From contig NC_009718.1 of the NCBI RefSeq assembly GCF_000017545.1, forward strand, positions 310,001-374,000: 64,000 bases of DNA. The letters are read 5' to 3'. The notes under the pieces are model-generated. The model saw nothing but the letters and a program-made list of their open reading frames with translations, was not told the origin of the DNA and did not search any database. This document shows, one piece after another, positions 10,930 through 20,267 of the stretch; the first letter of the stretch is position 1, and each line of letters starts with the position of its first letter. A program made the position numbers and the translations under genes. This stretch comes from Fervidobacterium nodosum Rt17-B1. Lineage in GTDB: Bacteria; Thermotogota; Thermotogae; Thermotogales; Fervidobacteriaceae.

Positions 10930-10963
10930 ATGTTTCACCTCGTTTCATGAAAAAGCTGAATTT

Positions 10964-10972
10964 ATTTTATCA
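10964..10972 (-). promoter_or_regulatory. Probable promoter (extended -10) of the GH30 operon
   Basis: The minus strand reads TGATAAAAT, an extended -10 box, about 35 bases before the GH30 start and after the terminator of the upstream unit. The -35 region is weak. GTTTC and GAAAC half sites flank an 18-base block just upstream (10983-11003) and could be an operator; this is only a suggestion. Confidence 0.45.
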
Positions 10973-11030
10973 ATGTAACTTGTTTCACAAAAAGTGCCGA
11001 AACTTATTTTTCCTGGTAAATAATTAAGAA

Positions 11031-11060
11031 AAACAAAAAAACCCCCAAAGTTATGGGGGA
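11031..11060 (-). terminator. Rho-independent terminator after the ftsA-like unit
   Basis: On the minus strand CCCCCA and TGGGGG pair around a 6-base loop and are followed directly by seven T. It ends the transcript running from 18012 down through the permease remnant and separates it from the GH30 operon. Confidence 0.88.
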
Positions 11061-11111
11061 TAGATAGTATTTACATAATATTTGAAATAAAACTAATTTA
11101 ATAATATCTTG

Positions 11112-11561
11112 TTAGCCTTTCAAACCGGTGCCAACCAAAGATTTTACAAAAAGGTCTTGTAATAAGAAAAATAACAGCAGAGTTGGGAACAATGCAACCA
11201 TAGTTGCTGCCATTATTACACCCCAGTTGTTTGAAGACTCTGCATTGATAATCATGTTAATAGCAACTTGGACGGTTTTCATATCGTCTCTCATCGCAAC
11301 TATCATCGGCCAGAGGTACATATTCCAAGCGTATGTAAAATTTATTATTGCAGCACCGCCAATGATAGGTCTTGAAAGTGGAAGAACTATTTTTAATAGA
11401 TATTGAATTGGCGTAGCACCGTCGATTAGTGCTGCATCTTCGTAATCTTTTGGTATAGTTTTAAAATGTTGCTGGAAGAGGAATACATTTGTTGCACTAG
11501 CTGTAAAAGGAATAATCATAGCTTGGTATGTGTTTACCCATCCAAAAGCTATTATTTTGTT
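11112..11561 (-). pseudogene. Remnant of a MalG-type sugar permease, C-terminal half only
   Basis: The open frame begins just after a TGA at 11562-11564, without a start codon at its true N-terminus. It reads AFGWVNTYQAMIIPFTASA and then a normal MalG-type C-terminal half: EAA loop YEDAALIDGATPIQYLLKIV near the middle, a last helix, and the usual ending VKSLVGTGLKG. About the first 130 residues of a permease are missing. The piece starts only 16 bases after the ftsA-like stop, so a deletion has joined it there. An internal ATG at 11519 would give 135 residues without a site, so translation is doubtful. It is not a duplicate of the MalG at 3167, since the sequences differ clearly. Confidence 0.85.
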
Positions 11562-11577
11562 TCACTTAAGTTTCTTA

Positions 11578-13674
11578 TCAAGCGTCTTGTTCTTTTATTT
11601 CTTCGAACTCGAAAATTATCTCGTCTCCATTTTCGAGAGGTTCAGTAAAAGCTGTACGTTCGCCGTTTTTCAATAGCTTATAACTTTTTATTCTTCTAAA
11701 ATCAATATCAAATAATCTCAGGATATCTGCAACTATGAATCCTTGGTTTTCTGGTATTTGTGTCCTTATTTTATCTCCATCCTTGATTTCATACTCAGGA
11801 GATACAAGTTGGTCATTAACCCATACGAGAACACCATCTTTTGTTAGTACGCGTTGTTCACCATTTATATTTATAACGATACTTATTTTTTCCATTTCAG
11901 GTAATTCTCTTATCTTTGGATAGTTTACAATTAATGCGTACTGAAGTTCTTCACCTGGGAGGACTGTATTTTCATCTGATAATTCAATTTCACCTTTAAA
12001 TATTTTTACCTCACCTGCGTTAATTTCTTTATAAGTATTGTTAACTGAGTATTCGATTTTCACAAGGTCGCTACTTAGAAATTCTCTTATTTCTTTAACC
12101 TTTATCTTTTCATATTTAATAACATCACCATCTTTTAATTCAACGTTTGAAGTGGTACTAAAACCATTCAAAGTAACTCTTGGGAAATATTCAAGTACTT
12201 CGTCTGTTTCAAGAGATTTCAGTCTTATTGGTTTTACAAAATCGTACAACGTTGCTTTTGCATCTTCTCCATCTATAGCTTCTCCTACTTCTATAGAATC
12301 ACCATGCCTAACGTTATCTCTGAGTGTTGCTTCTAAGCCATTGATTTTCACTTGGGCTGATATTGGCATTTGACCTTTGACTACTACAGTTTCATCGTTA
12401 ACTTCTATTACTATTGATTTACCCGGTCTTCCTAAGAGTTTTCTCATATCCATTCCATACTGTACAAGTACTTCCCATACAGTGTAATTGCCTTTGAACC
12501 CAATGAGTTGTATCGGATCTCCATTCACATTTACAGATTCAAAGACAGCACCTTTTTTGTGGAGGGCTGTATAACCAATTCCTAAAGGAGTTATAAATTC
12601 GCTACCTTGAACGATACCTGTTTTGTCTATGAAATCTAAATTTTTTGAATCTTTGAGAGAGACTACATCTTCATCCATCTCTAAATTTTTTGCTAAGTAC
12701 GTTGCGAATATCGGTACTTTCGCACCGCCACCAACTATCATCACAGCTTGTGGTTTGTCACCGTTTAATTCTATGATTTCTTCAGCTACTTTTTTGGTAA
12801 TTTTATCAACAACGTCTGAAATTGCATCTAACACTTCTTCTCGCCTTAATTCCTTTTCTTTATCAAGTATATTTTTAACTCGAATTATCTCTTGCTTTTC
12901 TAAGCTTCTCTTTACAAATTCTGCTGTTTGAAAATCAAGTAAAAATTTTTTTGTTATGGCTTCTGTTATTTCATCGCCAGCTAAAGGCACCATCCCATAC
13001 GCAATTATCGTGCCATCTTTAGATATAGCAATATCGCTCGTACCAGCACCGACGTCAACGAGTGCTATATTCAAAATTCTCAAATCTTCTGGAACGGTTA
13101 TATTTACAGCAGCGATAGGTTCAAGAGTCAAGTGAGTAATCGTTAACCCAACTTTCTTTACAACTGAAAGCATCGCTTCAACAACGTGACTTGGGAGGTA
13201 AGTGGCTACAACTTTAACGTAAATATCTTTACCTTTTAAACCTTCTAATTTTTTAAACCACATTCCATCGAGTTCGTATCGGATTACAGAGTAACCTACA
13301 CAATACATATTTGGCTCAATATTTTCCGTGGCTTTTGCTACAGCATCTAATTCCAATCTTGTGAGCATGTCTTTTGTTATTTCAATTGGTTCTTCTGAAG
13401 TAATAGAGCTTTCGCCAATGTAAGTTTTAAGGAATCTTCCAGCAAGAGCTACAGCTACTTTATCTAATTTGATATTATTTCTATTTTCAAGTTCTCTTTT
13501 TACGAAAGCGGCAACTTTTGCGACTTTTTCAACGTCGTGTATTTGCCCATCTAACATTGCGCGGTGTTCATGTTCCTTGATAATAACATCATGGACTACC
13601 ATTTTTTCATCTTCATCAAAACCAACAAGTAACCCTGCGATTTTTCTTGTTCCAATATCTAATGCAAATACCAT
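11578..13674 (-). CDS. FtsA/PilM-like actin-fold ATPase with long C-terminal extension
   Basis: The protein has 698 residues from ATG 13674 (GGAGGTG 6 bases upstream), whereas classical FtsA has about 420. The actin-like core covers residues 1-390: phosphate loop ALDIGTRKIAGLLV, an SHS2/1C region about 80-160, second phosphate loop LVDVGAGTSDIAI (about 208) and adenosine motif MIVGGGAKVP (about 305). From about 390 to 698 come several small beta-rich repeats that look like beta-grasp or SLBB units (VKGQMPISAQVKINGLEA, VTLNGFSTTSNVELKDGD). I see no C-terminal amphipathic membrane helix. It lies 24 bases after mutS2. A role in division or envelope assembly is inferred from the fold, and it need not be the cell's main FtsA. 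Confidence 0.82.
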   Translation of the reverse strand: MVFALDIGTRKIAGLLVGFDEDEKMVVHDVIIKEHEHRAMLDGQIHDVEKVAKVAAFVKRELENRNNIKLDKVAVALAGRFLKTYIGESSITSEEPIEITKDMLTRLELDAVAKATENIEPNMYCVGYSVIRYELDGMWFKKLEGLKGKDIYVKVVATYLPSHVVEAMLSVVKKVGLTITHLTLEPIAAVNITVPEDLRILNIALVDVGAGTSDIAISKDGTIIAYGMVPLAGDEITEAITKKFLLDFQTAEFVKRSLEKQEIIRVKNILDKEKELRREEVLDAISDVVDKITKKVAEEIIELNGDKPQAVMIVGGGAKVPIFATYLAKNLEMDEDVVSLKDSKNLDFIDKTGIVQGSEFITPLGIGYTALHKKGAVFESVNVNGDPIQLIGFKGNYTVWEVLVQYGMDMRKLLGRPGKSIVIEVNDETVVVKGQMPISAQVKINGLEATLRDNVRHGDSIEVGEAIDGEDAKATLYDFVKPIRLKSLETDEVLEYFPRVTLNGFSTTSNVELKDGDVIKYEKIKVKEIREFLSSDLVKIEYSVNNTYKEINAGEVKIFKGEIELSDENTVLPGEELQYALIVNYPKIRELPEMEKISIVININGEQRVLTKDGVLVWVNDQLVSPEYEIKDGDKIRTQIPENQGFIVADILRLFDIDFRRIKSYKLLKNGERTAFTEPLENGDEIIFEFEEIKEQDA

Positions 13675-13698
13675 TGACTGCACCTCCATAAATATATA

Positions 13699-16110
13699 TT
13701 AAACTTCAATAACTGTTGCTCCAACTCCACCTTCATCAGGTCTGCCAAAACGGTAATTTTTAACTCTTTTATCATGTCTTAAATAATTCCAAATTCCAGT
13801 TGCAAGTTTACCTGTTCCCTTTCCATGGATAATGTAACCGATTGAAAAATCTGATAATAATAATTGGTCTATAAATTCATCTATTATTTCCAGTGCCTCT
13901 TCTACAGTTAATCCCCTTACGTCAACCTCGTTTTTTGTTAAATTTGAAGTATAAACCTTTGTTGGAATGCGTGAAACATTTACAATTTTTTCTTTTTCTT
14001 CATCAATATGCTTTTTTAAATCTTTTGAGTCGCTACCCGAGGTGACTTTAACGAGTTTTTCAGGTTTTACTTCTATTTTCAATCCATTGAAATCAACGAC
14101 AAAATTCCTAGATTTCATTTCAATTACTTTTCCAATTGCAGTTCCATCGATAAGTCTAACGTAATCACCTACTGAAATTTGTTTTTCCTCATCTGTGACT
14201 TTTGTTTCATAGATAACCTTTTCTACTTTCCCCTGAATTTCTTCTAAATGTTTTACTTCGTTTTCAATTTCTTTGAGACGTTTTTTTATTAATTCTTCAC
14301 TCTCTGTTTTTTTACTTTGCAGAGATATCTGCAAATCCTTTTTTGCTTTTTGAATATCTTTATAAACTTCTCGAAGTTCTTTATCAAACTCTTCTATCCT
14401 TTTTATTTTCAAAAGCTTGTATTTTTCCTCAAAGTCTTTCTTTTGCCTATTGTATTCTCTTAGTGTATTTTCGAGTTCTCTTCGTTTTGTTTCAAGTTCG
14501 CTGATATGCTTGTTCAAGTTTTTTATTAATTCTTCTATCTTTATATGTTCTTCGTCAAGATGCTTTTGTGCACGCTCCAATATTGCATCTGGTAAACCGT
14601 ACTTTTTGGCTATCTCAAAAGCATGTGATGCTCCAGGAATGTTCATTAATATTCTGTACGTTGGGGAAAGTGTTTCAGGATCAAATTCCATAGAAGCGCT
14701 TATAAGCTTATCGTGAGACATTGAAAAGAGCTTTATGGGTGTTAGATGTGTTGTAACTATGAATTTTATTCTTCTTTCAATTAATTCTTCGATAATGCCA
14801 AGGGCAATGGCACTTCCTTCGTATGGATCTGTTCCCGAACCAAGCTCATCGATTAGAACTATCGAATTTTCATCAGCTAATTTTAAAAGTTGTACAATAT
14901 TATGCAAATGACCTGAAAAAGTACTTAGATTTTCGAGTATGTTCTGGCTATCGCCTATATCTACATACACATCAAAATCTGGAATCCTAGAACTTTCGCC
15001 TGCAAGAACGGGGAAGCCACTACGTGCCAAAATTATGAAAAGTGCTACAGTTTTTAGAGAAACGGTTTTTCCACCTGTGTTGGGTCCTGTTATTACGATT
15101 CCAAATTTGTCAGATGGGAGTTCTATGTCTATTGGAACAATCTTATCTTCTGGTATAAGAGGATGCCTTGCTCTTGATAATTTGAGATAATTCCCATCTG
15201 GGATAATAATAGAAGCATTCTTTTCTATAACGTATCTTACCCTTGCGTAAAGTGAATCTATACGCTTTAACAATTCAATGTCACCTTTTATAGTTGACAG
15301 TCTGTCAAAAATTTTATTGGTAATTTCCCGTAATATCCTTGCTATTTCTTTTCCTTCTTCTTCAGCAAGAACTTTCAGTTTATCGTTCAGTGGTATAAAT
15401 TCTTCTGGTTCTAAGTATACCGTTAGTCCAGATGATGACATACCATGGACGATACCTTTAATTTTTCCACGTTCATTTGCTTTGACAGGAAATACGTACC
15501 TATCGTTTCTTATCGTGTATGTTACTTCTTGTAAAATGTTTTGGTGATGGGTTATAAATCTTTCTGCTTTATGCCTTAATTCTTTGGTTACTTCGGCATA
15601 TTCATTTCGAATCTTCTTTAACAACACGGAAGCGTCATCTTTTATGTTGCCATTTTCATCTATAGTTTTCTTTATGGAATTAATTATTTCATCATATGTT
15701 CCTAATCCAAGTATAAGATTTACTATACCACTTTGAAATAATGAGGGCTTTTGTTCCTTGAACATCGCTTTTAGTGATTTTATTCCTTCAAAGAATCTTA
15801 GAAGACTCAGAAATTCTAAACCCTCGGCGATTATTCCATTCTCTATTTTTCGCAGTATACTTCTGATGTCTAAAAATGCATCGGAAGTAGGATAACCAAT
15901 CACGCGGACTATATCGCACAATTCTGAGAGATATTGGAGTTCTTGTGCGGGGTTTATACTGTACGGATTAAGATTTTCAAGATACTCCTTTCCAAGCGAA
16001 GAATAGCAATACTGTTTATAGCCATCGAGTACGAGATTGTAGTCTATTTTATTCTTAATATATTCCAAATAATTGATTTTGTCTTCTAAATTTTTTTCAA
16101 TTGATAACAT
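13699..16110 (-). CDS. mutS2: Endonuclease MutS2 with Smr domain
   Basis: MutS2 homologue of 803 residues, start ATG 16110 with GGAGGT upstream. Domains in order: N-terminal core and clamp helices (1-310), ATPase domain with Walker A GPNTGGKT (about 340) and Walker B VLIDELGSGTDP (about 415), a long coiled coil (about 510-650), a KOW-like segment (about 655-700, VGDYVRLIDGTAIGKVIEM), and a C-terminal Smr nuclease domain (VDVRGLTVEEAL, IIHGKGTGKL). Family members act on branched DNA or on collided ribosomes. Length and motif order are normal. It sits between the VWA-like gene and the ftsA-like gene in the same direction. Confidence 0.96.
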   Translation of the reverse strand: MLSIEKNLEDKINYLEYIKNKIDYNLVLDGYKQYCYSSLGKEYLENLNPYSINPAQELQYLSELCDIVRVIGYPTSDAFLDIRSILRKIENGIIAEGLEFLSLLRFFEGIKSLKAMFKEQKPSLFQSGIVNLILGLGTYDEIINSIKKTIDENGNIKDDASVLLKKIRNEYAEVTKELRHKAERFITHHQNILQEVTYTIRNDRYVFPVKANERGKIKGIVHGMSSSGLTVYLEPEEFIPLNDKLKVLAEEEGKEIARILREITNKIFDRLSTIKGDIELLKRIDSLYARVRYVIEKNASIIIPDGNYLKLSRARHPLIPEDKIVPIDIELPSDKFGIVITGPNTGGKTVSLKTVALFIILARSGFPVLAGESSRIPDFDVYVDIGDSQNILENLSTFSGHLHNIVQLLKLADENSIVLIDELGSGTDPYEGSAIALGIIEELIERRIKFIVTTHLTPIKLFSMSHDKLISASMEFDPETLSPTYRILMNIPGASHAFEIAKKYGLPDAILERAQKHLDEEHIKIEELIKNLNKHISELETKRRELENTLREYNRQKKDFEEKYKLLKIKRIEEFDKELREVYKDIQKAKKDLQISLQSKKTESEELIKKRLKEIENEVKHLEEIQGKVEKVIYETKVTDEEKQISVGDYVRLIDGTAIGKVIEMKSRNFVVDFNGLKIEVKPEKLVKVTSGSDSKDLKKHIDEEKEKIVNVSRIPTKVYTSNLTKNEVDVRGLTVEEALEIIDEFIDQLLLSDFSIGYIIHGKGTGKLATGIWNYLRHDKRVKNYRFGRPDEGGVGATVIEV

Positions 16111-16164
16111 TTCTATACCTCCGGACATTTTGAACTTTAAAAATTTTAATAATCGTAAATTACA

Positions 16165-17337
16165 TCAACTTAGAACGTAGACATTGCCGTATATTTTTTT
16201 AGTATCGATGTAAAATTCTGGATTGTGCTTTTTACTAAGTACAAAAAGAACTCTTCTATCGACTTTTGGAAGGTCAACATAACCATCTGTGAATATTATT
16301 ATACCTTCACTTCTGAAATCTTTTTGGGCTATATCTACAGCGGGTTGTAAGTCAGTTTCACCACCGCCGTAAACTTCGAAATTCTTCCATTCTCCTCTCT
16401 TGTATTTTCCAACGAATGTAACTGACTTATCTACTTGGATAACATTTAATTCGACACCCAATCGGGCTAAACTCTCTATTTCTGACATAAAAGCATTTAG
16501 CTCTTCTTCTATTATACTTCCACTTGTGTCAATTATTACAGTTAGTTTGGGGTCGTAGATATACCTCCATCCAGGTTGATCATCGTATCTTCTATTAGGT
16601 CTCAGAGGTGTAGAATATTTATCTCCTTTTTGTGATAGTCCAGCGAATCTTCTAATTGCCACTTCCCAATTTATAACAGGTTTAGATATAAATATTTCAA
16701 TATCTTGCCTTAAACCAGATGGAAGTTCTTTTCCAAAAAGATTAAAAGCTTTGCCAACCTTCTGCTGGACTAGTTCAACAATCATGTCAGTTGGTATATC
16801 ACTTTCTATCTCATGATTTTGTGGCAACTTTTCTGCAATTGCTTCTATATCGTAATTTCCCTTCTTTAAAAATTCCTCTATTATGTAGTCATGATACTCT
16901 TCAGCGGTTCTATTCAACATATTAGCTGGTGGACCAACAAATATAACGTCGTTATCTGCGCCATGTCCTTCTTCTATCAAAACATTTAGAGGAACACTAA
17001 GTGCATCAAGTTGCGGAATAAATTGGTTAATAGCAGCATCTTGAGCAAGGTTCCATATAGCTTTATCTCGTTTATCTTTTGGTTTTATCAAGTAATGCCT
17101 ATTTATGAAATGCATCAATTCGTGTAATATCAACCCTTCAAAAAATATTTCAGATTTAATTTTTACACTCACAGGATTGTATAAAAATAAAAAATCCCCA
17201 TTTCTTGTAATAGTAAGCTTTATGTTTTTTACATTTGCTTCTTTGAATTTACTTCCCATGAGAATATACGCATAAAATGAGTTAATTTTTATTAAATTGG
17301 CCAAAACATTATCTAATTTTTTTTCAATATCTGACAT
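16165..17337 (-). CDS. DUF2201-type protein: metallopeptidase-like domain plus VWA-like domain
   Basis: The protein has 390 residues. ATG 17337 is preferred; an upstream TTG at 17370 has no clear site. The N-terminal half holds LILHELMHFINRHYL, an HExxH zinc-binding motif of the putative metallopeptidase domain, near residue 86. The C-terminal half holds a VWA-like domain with a MIDAS-type motif IIDTSGSI (about residue 270), GGGETDL and FTDGYVD. These proteins usually neighbour a MoxR AAA ATPase, which is absent here; the next genes are mutS2 and a small secreted protein. The function is unknown. Confidence 0.82.
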   Translation of the reverse strand: MSDIEKKLDNVLANLIKINSFYAYILMGSKFKEANVKNIKLTITRNGDFLFLYNPVSVKIKSEIFFEGLILHELMHFINRHYLIKPKDKRDKAIWNLAQDAAINQFIPQLDALSVPLNVLIEEGHGADNDVIFVGPPANMLNRTAEEYHDYIIEEFLKKGNYDIEAIAEKLPQNHEIESDIPTDMIVELVQQKVGKAFNLFGKELPSGLRQDIEIFISKPVINWEVAIRRFAGLSQKGDKYSTPLRPNRRYDDQPGWRYIYDPKLTVIIDTSGSIIEEELNAFMSEIESLARLGVELNVIQVDKSVTFVGKYKRGEWKNFEVYGGGETDLQPAVDIAQKDFRSEGIIIFTDGYVDLPKVDRRVLFVLSKKHNPEFYIDTKKIYGNVYVLS

Positions 17338-17376
17338 AATCTTACATCTCACATCACTTTCAAATTTCAATATTTT

Positions 17377-18012
17377 TTAAAAGATAATTTTAAATTTTGC
17401 CTCAAAGTAAGGTGTATCATTACTTGTAATAAACATACTTCTGTAAGAGAGCCATCTAACCAAAAAGTTATATCCAATTCCTATTGAAAATTCTTCTTTT
17501 ATATAGGTTATTTTAAAATCAATTTGTGTTCTAAACAGTTCATCGGTCTTTGGTGTTGGAATATTTAAATTAAATGCTGGATCGTACCAGAAGTAAATCG
17601 ATGAGTAATACCCTCCAATTTCAAATTTTATGTTCAAATCCTTTAAGTAAATGGAAGGAACAACTCCAAAATACAGTCTTCCAACCTCGGAAGCTTCATT
17701 TGGAGTTGCAGGCTTAGTAGTAAGAAATACAGGAAACTTCATCTGAAAACTGTCGATATTAAGGTAAGGCATAATATTTAATTGAAAGCTGTTAGACATA
17801 ATATCGAAGCCACCGGAAAAACTTATCATAAAATGTTCATCGTTATAAATTGGAAATTTTAAACCAATCTCACTGTAGGGGAATCCCAATGTATATTCTA
17901 AATTACTTTGATTTTCGGTTATTCCGATACCATCTTTGGTATTGATGAAAAATTCAATAGGTATCGCGATTATAACAATAAGCAAGAAAGATAGTGTAAA
18001 TATCTTTTTCAT
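17377..18012 (-). CDS. Hypothetical secreted protein, beta-barrel-like
   Basis: The protein has 211 residues from ATG 18012, with GGAGGGGG upstream. A signal peptide (FTLSFLLIVIIAIPIEF) leads into alternating polar and aromatic strands such as FMISFSGGFDIM and FSIGIGYNFLVRW, and the C-terminus is FEAKFKIIF. The pattern of a terminal aromatic strand resembles a small outer-membrane barrel, here perhaps of the toga. No family is recognised. It is the first gene of the unit leading into the VWA-like gene and mutS2. Confidence 0.65.
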   Translation of the reverse strand: MKKIFTLSFLLIVIIAIPIEFFINTKDGIGITENQSNLEYTLGFPYSEIGLKFPIYNDEHFMISFSGGFDIMSNSFQLNIMPYLNIDSFQMKFPVFLTTKPATPNEASEVGRLYFGVVPSIYLKDLNIKFEIGGYYSSIYFWYDPAFNLNIPTPKTDELFRTQIDFKITYIKEEFSIGIGYNFLVRWLSYRSMFITSNDTPYFEAKFKIIF

Positions 18013-18062
18013 ATGCCCCCTCCTTAAATCTTAAATATTAAAATACTACGTTTTGCAAATTA

Positions 18063-18071
18063 ATTATACCA
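18063..18071 (-). promoter_or_regulatory. Extended -10 promoter for the 18012-11112 unit
   Basis: The minus strand reads TGGTATAAT about 50 bases before ATG 18012. The -35 region is poor, as usual with extended -10 promoters. The same TGTGGTATAATT string recurs at 33043-33054 and 54049-54060. Confidence 0.65.
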
Positions 18072-18116
18072 CATCAAATGTGAAAACCTAAAAAATTATT
18101 TCGATGAAAATGATGT

Positions 18117-18141
18117 AAAAAAGCCTCGGATAATCCGAGGC
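18117..18141 (-). terminator. Terminator after uppP
   Basis: GCCTCGGA and TCCGAGGC form an 8-bp stem with a 3-base loop. On the minus strand six T follow. It lies about 30 bases after the uppP stop. Confidence 0.93.
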
Positions 18142-18171
18142 TAATTTCTTAAAATACACAATTTTATATTT

Positions 18172-18918
18172 TCACTTCATAAAAAAACTTACAATTGCAG
18201 GAATTAAAAGATATATGGAGAAGTATTTCAAATGAGCAGAAATGGTGACAAATCTAACAAGTATGAGCGCAACCAATCCAGATATAAAGGCACCGGCAAA
18301 CCCAGATAGTGTAGCAGTTGTAAGATCTACATTTTTCAATTCAAGCAACCCAGCGGCTAAAGTTATTGGAAGACTGAGTAAAAACGAGTATTTGAACGCA
18401 TCCACCCTTGTCATTCCTATCAATAAAGCACCGATTAGTGTAAAACCACTTCTTGAGATACCTGGTAAAACGGCGATTGCTTGGAAAAGACCAACAATTA
18501 AAGCATCTAGATATGTTATGTCGTTCAGTGTTTTATTTCCAGAATATTTGTCAGAAAGCCACAAAGCTGCGGCAGTTACCAAAAAAAATACACCAATCAA
18601 TTTTTGTGAAGAAAAAGCAGCCTCTACCTTTGATTCAAAAAAAAGTCCAACAATCCCTGCAGGTATTGATGAAATAATTATTTTTAAGGCTAAATTCCAC
18701 ATATTTTTATCCGATCTCACAAGGCCGTATAAGATGTTCCAAATATCATTGAAAAGTAGTATAAATACAGCAAAAAAGGTTGCTATGTGAAAAAATGCAA
18801 ATAAGGCAAGGTCAGATGGAAAACTTATGATCTTTGAGAATAAAGCAAGGTGACCTGAGCTTGAGACTGGCAAAAATTCTGTTAATCCCTGAATAATTCC
18901 CAAAAAAAATTCTTTCAA
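18172..18918 (-). CDS. uppP: Undecaprenyl-diphosphatase
   Basis: UppP/BacA integral membrane phosphatase, 248 residues. It regenerates undecaprenyl phosphate for cell-wall synthesis. Both catalytic signatures are present: [14 protein letters not shown] at residues 11-24 and [13 protein letters not shown] near 155. About eight helices are predicted. The start is TTG 18918 with AAAGGAG upstream. It is the last gene of the minus-strand run from 26058 and is followed by a strong terminator. Confidence 0.96.
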
Positions 18919-18941
18919 TCGAATTCACTCCTTTTCAGAGA

Positions 18942-19403
18942 TCATTTGTAGATATCAAATAGCAAACCATTTATTTCCCCAACTTTTTGAGCAAGTTTAA
19001 TAGTGTCTTTCTCTGCTTCCATCAATAACGAGGATATTTGCATTAATCTTTCATCAATTTGCTCCGCTATTATGTGAAGCCTTGGTTGGGAAACATTAAA
19101 ATCGTACTTTCCTGCGATTTTGTATAGATTCTTTTCAACGTATTTTAGAATATTTTTAATGCGCTCTTTGTATTTTTTTAAATTGTCTTGGGTTGGTGAA
19201 CGTACAAAATCGTTACCAGCTTCAACGACTTCGTTTACTAATTCCTCGATAGTTTTTCTTATCACTTCAGCTTCAGCTTCTTCAAATATACCAAAGAAGC
19301 TTGATTCCGCTTTTCTATTAACAGCATCTTTTTTATTAGTTTTTTTACCCTTTATAGATGCACTCTTCAATTTGGGGTCATTTGAAGGTGGTTCAATTCG
19401 CAA
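18942..19403 (-). CDS. DUF327 (YaaR family) protein
   Basis: The protein has 153 residues, with TTG 19403 as start and AAGGG 9 bases upstream. A lysine-rich N-terminus is followed by a helical domain typical of DUF327: EELVNEVVEAGNDFVRSPT, LKKYKERIKNILKYVEKNLY and the end EINGLLFDIYK. The family's function is unknown to me. It sits between uppP and mrp with short spacers, so it is co-transcribed. Confidence 0.8.
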   Translation of the reverse strand: MRIEPPSNDPKLKSASIKGKKTNKKDAVNRKAESSFFGIFEEAEAEVIRKTIEELVNEVVEAGNDFVRSPTQDNLKKYKERIKNILKYVEKNLYKIAGKYDFNVSQPRLHIIAEQIDERLMQISSLLMEAEKDTIKLAQKVGEINGLLFDIYK

Positions 19404-19426
19404 TATTTCACACCCTTAAAATTTTA

Positions 19427-20227
19427 TCATTTTTCAACATTTTTTGCAACGTTTTCAGCTAATTCCCTAAACGATTTTTCAATTTCGCTACCCCGATAGT
19501 AAAGTGTTATAGGTTTACCTTCATCTAATAATTCAAGAGCCTTCGGATCCATTGGAATTCTTCCTAAAACTGGAATGTTATATTCTTCAGCAAGTTTATC
19601 CGCTCCACCTTTTCCAAATGGATATACAATTTCGTCTTTACATTTCATGTAAGACATGTTTTCTACTATGCCTAAAACTTTTTGATTCATTGAATGAACA
19701 AAAGCGATAGCTCTTCTCACATCATCAAGCGCAACCCTTTGAGGGGTTGTCACTACGATAATTCCATCGATGTTTCCAAGCGTTTGTAATAAGCTCAGCG
19801 CTTCATCACCTGTTCCGGGTGGAAGGTCGAAAATCATAAAGTCAAGTTGTCCCCAATTTGTATCACCCAAAAATTGTTTAATTGCAGAATGTTTAAGTGG
19901 TCCACGCCATATAATAGGCTTACCTTCTTCAACAAGCATTGAAATGGAAAGCGCCTTCAAATTTGGCAATATTTGGGCTGGAACAATTCTTTCATCTTCA
20001 TCGACACCTGGTATAGCATTGCCACCTAGCATTCTAACTATATCTGGACCGTGTATATCTAAATCAAGGATGCCAACGTTGTAACCACTTTCTGCCAAAG
20101 CGGTTGACAAATTCACAGATACGGTCGTTTTGCCAACACCGCCCTTACCGCTGAGTACTGCTATGAAATGTTTCACGTTTTCCTTCAGTGTACTTATCTT
20201 TTGATCTTCTGATAGCTTAAAATCCAT
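19427..20227 (-). CDS. mrp: Mrp/NBP35-type iron-sulfur carrier ATPase
   Basis: P-loop protein of 266 residues with the deviant Walker A SGKGGVGKTT near residue 29, the switch DLDIHGPDIVRMLG and FDLPPGTGDEAL. It is thought to carry and hand over Fe-S clusters. The N-terminal DUF59 domain of longer Mrp proteins is absent. The usual C-terminal CxxC is not complete: only Cys in MSYMKCKDEIVYPFG is seen, so cluster binding by the canonical pair is uncertain. ATG 20227 has a purine-rich GGAGAGGAAGG upstream. Confidence 0.9.
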   Translation of the reverse strand: MDFKLSEDQKISTLKENVKHFIAVLSGKGGVGKTTVSVNLSTALAESGYNVGILDLDIHGPDIVRMLGGNAIPGVDEDERIVPAQILPNLKALSISMLVEEGKPIIWRGPLKHSAIKQFLGDTNWGQLDFMIFDLPPGTGDEALSLLQTLGNIDGIIVVTTPQRVALDDVRRAIAFVHSMNQKVLGIVENMSYMKCKDEIVYPFGKGGADKLAEEYNIPVLGRIPMDPKALELLDEGKPITLYYRGSEIEKSFRELAENVAKNVEK

Positions 20228-20267
20228 AATCTTCCTTCCTCTCCTTTTTTACTTTACAAGATGAAAA

